A stretch of DNA of 64,000 nucleotides from Symbiodinium natans. Lineage: Eukaryota; Sar; Dinophyceae; Suessiales; Symbiodiniaceae. The stretch spans positions 571,103-635,102 of the forward strand of contig CAJNDS010001046.1 in assembly GCA_905221605.1 (NCBI GenBank), written 5' to 3'. The translations under genes and the position numbers were made by a program. The notes beneath the pieces were generated by a model, which searched no databases, was not told the origin of the DNA, and saw only the letters and a list, made by a program, of their open reading frames with translations. Positions within the stretch are counted from its first letter, which is position 1. The number at the start of each line of letters is the position of its first letter. This document shows, piece after piece, positions 57,811 to 64,000 of this stretch.

Positions 57811-60249
57811 AATTGGCTCAAGATCTCGGCTCAACCCCGGTGGGGTGCACAGGTAGCAGAGCGGTAGCTGTGTGAACCAGCCTCGAGTCCCCTAACTGTT
57901 TTGGGTACCAGGCCTGCTTTTTCACAGCCTTCATTTGAGCCATGTCCAGAGCACCTGTGCAGTCGAGATCCTCACTGCCAGCAAGCGATGGGTTGGAGTC
58001 ATCTCACCCAACTTGCTCTGCAGAGAGCCAGAAAGAAGGCACGGCCCGACTGGAGGGCGAAGCAGCCCGGCTTGGGGAACTCTTCCCTTATGCGAGTCCT
58101 CTTACAGCCGGCTGTGGAGTTTCTCCAGCCTTGGAAGACCAGGCAAGATGTTCGAGCAGCCTGGCAAATCCAGAGCGAACTTGGGCCCATAGAGCCAATT
58201 GTGGTCCCAGCCAAAGCAGGACTTTCCACCAAGCACTCTGCTTTCGCTGGCATCACAAGGGCCGGAAAGAGTGGCTGTTCCTCTCCGAGGACAGCAGCGT
58301 GTATTTTGTTCGCACCAGCAAATCCGGCAAAACAGTCCGAGCCGGACCCTGTGGGCAATGGAGATGCATGGAAGACCCAGCAGAGCTCCACGGGGGAACG
58401 GGAGGCGACCCGCCCGTGCAGTGGCTTCGCCTTTTGAACTTTAATTGCACTGGCTGTGGTAACATTCCAACCCATAACCTCAACTTCTTGCCCGGTCCTG
58501 GGAAAAGGCAACCAGCGATCTTGCATGGAGAGGATGGAAGACGCATCGAGCTCTACTGTGCCCTTTGTCTAGAAAGCTTCCTAGCGTGCACGTGGAGCTG
58601 GCCGAGTTTCGACCAAGCAGTTAGGAGGCCGGTGTTTCTGGACTACGCTTCCCTTGCTGACTTGCGTCAGTTAGGTCACCAAGGTACGGAGCCCGTAGAA
58701 CCTTTGCTGGCGCCGCTGTCTTCTGCAGCCAGCGCACATGGCTGGACCTTCCTTGAGGAAGGGTGTTCTCAGGATCTAGACTCCCCAGAAGAAGCAGGCA
58801 GACCTAATCCGGCCCCAACCCACCCAAATTGCAGGAGCTATGCCCTGCCAGAATCAAGGGTGAGATGCTCACCCTCCGGAATCCCTTTGTCACGGGTGTA
58901 GCTTCTCCCCGTCCAATCAGCGACGGTCCTGTGAGTCCGTTCCCAAACTGAGAGTGCCATAGGGCACCACGGAGAATCTTGCATAGAATTGGATCATTTA
59001 ATGATCGCATAAGGATGCAGGTTGTAAGAATGCAAGCAGAAGTGCTCAGTCCCGGCACGTACCCAGATCCATCCGTCGGAATATTTTCGCAGTTGTTCCG
59101 ATGGACACCCTGCAGGACAGGCCGCCTCGATGCGGCTTTTGTTCAGCCTGACACCGGTTCGGCCCCTTTGCTCGGTCTGTGCAGCAGACCGCTGGACCGG
59201 GTTTTCGGGCTCAGGTGCTTGTGGGTCTTCCACAGGCCCAACACGGGGTTCTCGCAAACACAGCGCACGAAAGGATAACGTTAGAACCGCACCCTGAAGA
59301 TCCTCACTGGTTGATGAGGGGAGGGAGGGCGCTGAGGTGTGGCAGGAACGGACGAGGATCCTAGTACGCCGACCGTATGAGGTTTAGGGCATTTCCCTGC
59401 ATCAGTTTGGGGTTACCCGTGTTTGGCCTGTCGAGGATCTCCTTTGAGATTCCTGCAGGGTGCTGTTGTTTCTCTCCGGGTGGTGCAAGCCCATCTTGGA
59501 GGAAGCCTAGCGGCAGGCGTTGTTGTTAGGGACCAATGCTTGGCTGACGGACAGCCAGAGGCACCAGATTGTGGAGGTTAAAGGCTGTGGCTCGGTGCCT
59601 GAAAGCCTGCCCAACTGAGCTGCCCAAATCAACCAAGCCCTCCCTGCGTGCAAGTGGTATGGGCTCCTTGGAGCCGCTGAGGTTGAACCAGTTAGTAAGA
59701 GCGAGAAAGCTGGTTCCCCTCCCTGGTGAGTAAGTGCGAGAAAGCCAGGTCAGCAAACGGGGCTAACAGGAGCTCAGTGCTGCTGCGGCATGAGTTCCTG
59801 GGGCCTAGGTTAGTAAGGGCGAGAAAGCCTAGGCCTGTGCCGGAGGTTGGCGACTTTGCCAAGCCACTTGCGTTCAGTTTAGTACAGGCATTGCCCATGT
59901 ATCGGTTCCAGACCTTCTGCCTTTTCTGAGTGAGCCGAAAGTGGGTGAGTTTCTCCCCTGTACTGGCAGGGCTGATAGGGTAGGCAGTACAGACCAGGCA
60001 GTTCAACCTGCAGAACATTTTGCCTAGGGCTTTGTACAGTGCCAAACCAGTGAGTAGCCGTAGGCCGCCGAGCTTCTCGCAGAACTGGTCAGGCCCTTTT
60101 TTCTTCTCTCGGTGCTCCCTGCACAAAGTACGGCCGTGTCAAGCAGGCCAAGGACACCTCGAGAGTCCCTTTTCCGTGCACAGTTAATACCTACCGGAAC
60201 TCCGGTTCCGAAGAGCCTAATCTGGCTAGCGACTCAGCCCGCTTTCGAG
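57811..60249 (+). mobile_element. LINE-B partner unit 4, non-autonomous
   Basis: 2439 bp, starting AATTGGCTCAAG, which keeps one more spliced-leader T than the other units. Same plan as units 1 and 2, with the three conserved-loop hairpins and the terminal hairpin (TCCG loop). Its ORF has lost about 75 bp near the end. Confidence 0.8.
57942..58901 (+). pseudogene. Unit 4 copy of the 305-residue protein, C-terminus altered
   Basis: Same protein through EEGCSQDLDSPEEA; then a deletion joins to downstream sequence, replacing the conserved acidic end with an unrelated Pro/Arg-rich tail of about 35 residues. The paired cysteines are intact. Confidence 0.6.
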
Positions 60250-60262
60250 TGATATATGTGAC
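60250..60262 (+). repeat. Target-site duplication 5
   Basis: TGATATATGTGAC, after which the Copia-2 LTR resumes. Confidence 0.9.
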
Positions 60263-60782
60263 CCTCCTAGTTTCCCAGTTGACACGTGATGTGCACTTGA
60301 ATTGTCTGCTATGAGTGTGAAGCATAGGCACGAGGACATGTCAGGCAGTGCAGATTTCTTTTGGCTTGGTGAGACCTTGTTTTGAGTGGGAAGAACCGTT
60401 TTCTGTTCGTTTTCTCGAAACTCGTTTGTCGGAACTCGTTTCCTGTTTGTGACCTGGTATTTGGTGACCAGAAGTGACTCAAGCCAGTTTAGGTCTGCAC
60501 AGAGCTCAGCAGAGCACCTAAGAGGTGCTAGGAACCTACCCACAGTGTTTAGGAGTAGAAGTTCCATGGCTGAGTGTTTTCACCTGAAGTACCTTTGTTT
60601 TCCCATGTCTGGCAGACAGTGTTTGAAGCTGGAGAGCCGTGCTCGCATTGGCTCAAGACGAGCGGAGCTCGAGAAGCTGTGAACAGCGCAGTGAAAAGAG
60701 TCCGCACTTCGTGCTGTGAGGGTTGAGTGTAGTCTTGACCTGAGGTCCCTTAGGCCCCGTAGCTGTGCCACGAGTTTCAACG
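60263..60782 (+). repeat. Remainder of Copia-2 3' LTR
   Basis: Continues CCTCCTAGTTTCCC after the last LINE-B unit and matches the 5' LTR to TTTCAACG at 60782, with only one copy of the 164-bp segment. Beyond it the sequence is unrelated and coding. It contains CATTGGCTCAAG near 60645. Confidence 0.8.
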
Positions 60783-63700
60783 TTCGACCGCTTTGGTCAT
60801 GGCTTGAGCCATAAGATTACCGGGTGCATTGACCCTTCAACTTCCAATACCAACTCCTTTCTACAGTACCAACTGCAGCTCCGCATCGGGATCTGGCTCA
60901 GGAGATGGATAGATGTGGCGAAAGATGACCGATCGTTGAAGACGAAAGTGATAGTGCCAGAGACCAAGATCACAGGAATCACGGAGAGTCTTAGGACCTC
61001 GGATAGACAAGGGGTGTATGCGGAGATGGCTGCGCGGATAGACGAATCGGTATGGAGGACGATGTGTGGCAAGGCTGAAGCTCACTGTGTGACGGCTGGA
61101 GATAGGAGCTCCTGGCATCGGATGAAGGTGATTATCTACACTGCAGCTGGTTTCCACATGAAGGATAGTGAGTATCAGGCTCTGAGGGCTATGGCGGCCA
61201 TTGGTCAGCTGAAAGCGATGGCAGATGATGCCGAAATGATAGAGGACGAAGCAGAGACGGATGACGAGGAGGACGACGCCATGGGTGAGAATAGACCGGA
61301 GGGCCAATCTGCTCAAGATGAAGACGCACCAATGGATGAGAGCAACAAGGACGGCAACGATGAGGGTTTCGCCACCGTGAAGAGCCGATCGGAACAAAAG
61401 AAGGCGAAAAAGGAAAGCCGAGAGGCGAAGAAGAGAAAAGAGTTGCTCGAGAGTGCGAAGATGCTCGCGAACGAACGACAAGAAAAGCAGGCCAGAGATG
61501 AGAAGAGAAGGTGCGCTGGAGAAAAGGCGGGAGACGGTGGAGATGGCGGAGCACATAGGGGAACCGCTGGGATAGGTGATCAAGGGGATAGACCACCTGC
61601 TCCACCAGTGCCACCGCGAGACGATACCAAGGGGGCTGTTATGCAGGCTCCAAGGTGGAAGGGTGGTGCCGGGACAGGTAGCAACGTCAAGACCCTCAGC
61701 GACCTCAAGTTCGAGCAAGAGTATATGGATAGAAAGGAACAACGGGAATCGAGAGGCGGAGAGATTGGCGAAGGACCGATGGCTTTCGGATCCGGAGGCA
61801 CGGTGGGAATTGTTACCGACGGAACGGAACTGGATAGAGTGGAATGTGTCGGCACTGGAGAGAGCGGGGGAGTGCTGAGATTGAGAATGGAAGGTGAGGG
61901 AACACCTGTGATCGAGGCCCCATGGTCGAAGAACACAGCGGCAGGGCAGGTACTAGGAGAGGGACATTTGATAGAGAAACAGCACTGGATTCGATGCTAC
62001 GGAGCCCCGCCAATGGCCTGGACAGTGATAGTGGTACAGGTGATTCGCAGGATGATTAGAGCGACATGCCCGAGGGAGATTACCGATGAGATCACGCCCA
62101 AGGAAGTGTACGACATTGTGGAGGCGGGAATCTATGATTCACAGGTACTGTCGGGGACTAGGACTGGCGCTGAACCGTCGTACACTGGGATAGCTCTGGG
62201 AACATTGATGAGGAGCCGAATATTGAATGTTGAGGGCAACGTCGGGGGCATGAGAAAATGGGTGGAGCAATTCTACCGCGTGTGGATGAGCATGAATGGA
62301 ATATTGGGGACCGTGCCGGAGTTGCGAGCTGATGGTGGCCGACTTGGCAGGCCGGGACATAAGCCCTCCTCGGTATCACCGCCGCAAAGCGCATCCAAAA
62401 TGAAGCCAACGTCCAGTGATGCAGACGAAGTCGAGGTGGAGATGCGGTGGGTGATATACAACGTGATGATAGAACCAGAGACGCTCTCCCTAGGATACGA
62501 GGAGCTCGAGATGCTGTGGGAGACGAAGCTGTTCGAAGTAGTTCAGAGGGCCGGGGAACATTTGATAGATCGCGTGTTGACGAGGATGGACGCTGGAACG
62601 GGGGGATATCCGGACAGCATGGATATCGCAGACCTGGTGGAAGAGGTGACAAAGCAAGGTTTCGGATCCGAGTCAGGATGTACGACTCATCTGAACAACA
62701 TTGAGTTTTCGAATTATGTCGTGAGAATATGGTTGGCCAAGTTCGTCCGGGCAATGCTGCTTGAGGATATGAAATTCCCAAAGGAATGGGCCAACACCAT
62801 GGCATGGTGGGTAGCTCAGAATATGATGCTGATTAAACCTGAGACAGACGTCGTGGAGATGATAGGGAACGATAACGCGATGTTCGAGGAGATTGTCAGC
62901 TCAATGAGAAGGATAGAGAGTATGGGCCAAGGCTATCCGGCAGATTATTACCAGTGGATAGAAGAAATCAAGGAGGACGCCCTCAAGGAGGCTCTCAAGG
63001 GCAGAAGGAGCGCAACAGGGATAAGGCCTGAACCACTGGACTCGGTGGCTGAAGCCGAAGAACACGGGACGAATGCAAAAGAGACGAAGGATGCTACCAT
63101 GCAGATAGATGAGGAGGGAGATATGGCAAAACCCGAAGACATGACAATGGATAGTAAAATGGAGGACGCAGGCGCCATGGAGACGGCAGAGCCGGATAGT
63201 GAGAACGAAAGAGGACAAGGATTCTCTGAGTTATTCGGACATGGAACCGACACGATAGCCGATAGGGAAGAGGATAGTCACATTGCACGACAGAACCCGG
63301 AGATTTATAGGCGGGTCGTGGAGGATGTGTGGAATCAGAGACACAATTTCCCTTTTCCATGGCTGGACGAAGCGAAAGCGGAGAGGGACGAGCTCGTAAA
63401 GAAGATGACGGACGCGGTTCATGAGAGTGTCACCCGAGAGAACCCGGTGGAGACCAGCAACACGAGAGGGTCGGGGATACACAGTTTCAGCGAGCCGGTC
63501 GAGTGGCTCAAGCGGATATGCTGGGGATACCACTGTCATGCATGCTTTGCTTGGTGGCTGGGATACACGGGGGTGGATAGCAATGGCGAGGCGTTTCCAT
63601 GTGAAGGAGCTGTTTGTCCCGTGTGCGAGAAGGAGCTCGGAGAAGTAGGGAAGTACAGCACTCTGGTGAAGGGAAGACCACCTTCGGTGACGTTGGCGGC

Positions 63701-64000
63701 TATAGTACAGAACTCCTATCTGCCTGAGAGTGACCCCAGGAGAATAGTGGCACGTTTGACGGAGAGATTGGCCGCGGAAGGAATGCCGTGGGAGGAGATA
63801 GACTTGTTCGAGCCGCACGAGTTGACGGTCGCCGCGGGGATAGTGGTCGTGGACAAGCCAGAGGCGAAACTGGACTTCATGGACGTAATTATGACAATGG
63901 GGAAGATAGCTACTGATGAAAGTGGAGTCCTTCCGGAATGGAATCTGGATAGATGCTTGGAGAGACCACATGCGCCAGAGCTCATGGAGGATAGTGTGGA
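60783..64000 (+). CDS. Unrecognised long open frame, truncated both ends
   Basis: Codon by codon the frame starting at positions divisible by 3 is open from 60744 (in the LTR) to 64000, over 1070 codons. Protein-like sequence starts right at the LTR edge (DRFGHGLSHKITG), so the LTR probably inserted into this gene and the 5' part lies elsewhere. Visible: acidic stretch (about 61240-61290), a Lys/Glu/Arg-rich likely coiled coil (about 61380-61510), a Gly/Pro-rich linker, a helical middle (about 62400-62900), and a Cys/His patch (CWGYHCHACFAWW, then CPVCEKELG; about 63510-63640). Arg is mostly AGA/AGG and GATAG strings are frequent, unlike the neighbouring elements. No family recognised; host gene, another element or viral origin are all open. 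Confidence 0.6.

Larger units (their letters stand above)
44346..59960 (+). repeat. Dispersed short palindrome-like motif GAG-NNN-CTC-MCC
   Basis: More than 20 plus-strand occurrences through LINE-B and its partners, for example about 46355, 47788, 49952, 50711, 51064, 52881, 53002, 53450, 55966, 57136, 57622 and 58860. The fullest form is GGGTGAG-ATG-CTCACCC (47785-47801 and again in unit 4), a perfect 7-bp inverted repeat with a 3-base loop. It occurs in all reading phases of coding regions and in non-coding parts. Confidence 0.65.
16589..60782 (+). mobile_element. Copia-2, LTR retrotransposon split by two LINE clusters
   Basis: 5' LTR 16589-17255, primer site 17256-17267, gag-pol 17281-25146 continuing at 43030-43937, polypurine tract about 44142-44149, and 3' LTR 44151-44163 plus 60263-60782. 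Removing the two insertions at their target duplications restores the RNase H frame and a continuous LTR, which proves the nesting order. No 5-bp duplication matches the two outer flanks, and the LTRs differ by a 164-bp duplication and many substitutions. The element is therefore old or its ends have recombined. Confidence 0.85.

Noticed and set aside
44164-60249. Interpretation of the array as a simple tandem (unequal crossover) repeat
   Set aside because: Units differ in kind and length, and every junction is an exact 13-bp target copy, which fits repeated insertion better. Some recombination cannot be excluded.
60800-60815. Minus-strand TGGCTCAAG near the LTR edge as a spliced-leader relic
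   Set aside because: It lies within the plus-strand coding frame (GHGLSHK), the flanking T run is broken, and no minus-strand element starts there.
60861-62805. Long minus-strand ORFs opposite the right-edge gene
   Set aside because: They are antisense shadows: hydrophobic, low-sense translations opposite an acidic/basic-rich plus-strand frame that is open for over 1070 codons.
1-64000. CRISPR arrays, rRNA, tRNA genes, bacterial operons
   Set aside because: No regularly spaced direct repeats with unique spacers, no rRNA-like blocks and no cloverleaf with proper arms; gene content is eukaryotic retroelements.

Overview
The window is nuclear DNA of a dinoflagellate, most likely a Symbiodiniaceae-like genome. 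It contains Copia polyproteins with YVDD reverse transcriptases, LINEs and basic Gly/Lys-rich gags. The decisive clue is that several inserted elements begin with TGGCTCAAG, the 3' end of the dinoflagellate trans-spliced leader. I see no rRNA, tRNA, CRISPR or prokaryotic operon structure. Almost everything is retroelement nested in retroelement.

Layout. (1) 1-3501, minus strand: part of a retroelement whose single reading frame (broken by one TGA and one TAG) encodes a Gag-like region with a CCCH-like zinc motif, a PPC-motif DNA-methyltransferase-like domain and a TET/JBP-like 2OG-Fe(II) oxygenase-like domain. It runs off the left edge. (2) 3843-11516, plus: Copia-1, a 7.2-kb protease-integrase-RT-RNase H frame with an extra C-terminal domain. 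(3) 11586-16383: a patchwork of a truncated Copia gag, a tyrosine-recombinase fragment, and a minus-strand gag with its LTR. (4) 16589-60782: Copia-2, a large Copia element split twice. Its RNase H is interrupted at 25146/43030 by two copies of LINE-A, and its 3' LTR is interrupted at 44163/60263 by four LINE-B-type units. (5) 60783-64000, plus: an unrecognised open frame of more than 1070 codons, abutting the LTR and open at the right edge.

LINE-A copy A (25147-32484) is 5'-truncated and 5'-inverted, a twin-priming structure. Copy B (32497-43017) is a near full-length 10.5-kb element. Both are flanked by the same 12-bp target duplication. LINE-A encodes an APE endonuclease, an RT, zinc fingers and, at its 3' end, a complete-looking ubiquitin-specific protease domain. 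LINE-B (49222-57797) encodes an APE endonuclease, RT, RNase H and a kinase-like last ORF. Three 2.4-2.5-kb partners (44164-46661, 46683-49208, 57811-60249) share its ends but carry a different ORF of about 305 codons. All four units are separated by the same 13-bp target duplication.

A recurrent theme is overlapping coding. In Copia-1, Copia-2 and LINE-A a long ATG-started ORF lies in the +1 frame wholly inside a frame that itself stays open. T-ending codons of the inner ORF are not followed by AA, AG or GA in the stretches I read, which is what keeps the outer frame open. The most notable observations are these nested genes, the deubiquitinase and kinase-like cargos, the MTase/oxygenase element, the same-site arrays with spliced-leader relics, and repeated covarying hairpins in the LINE-B partners.
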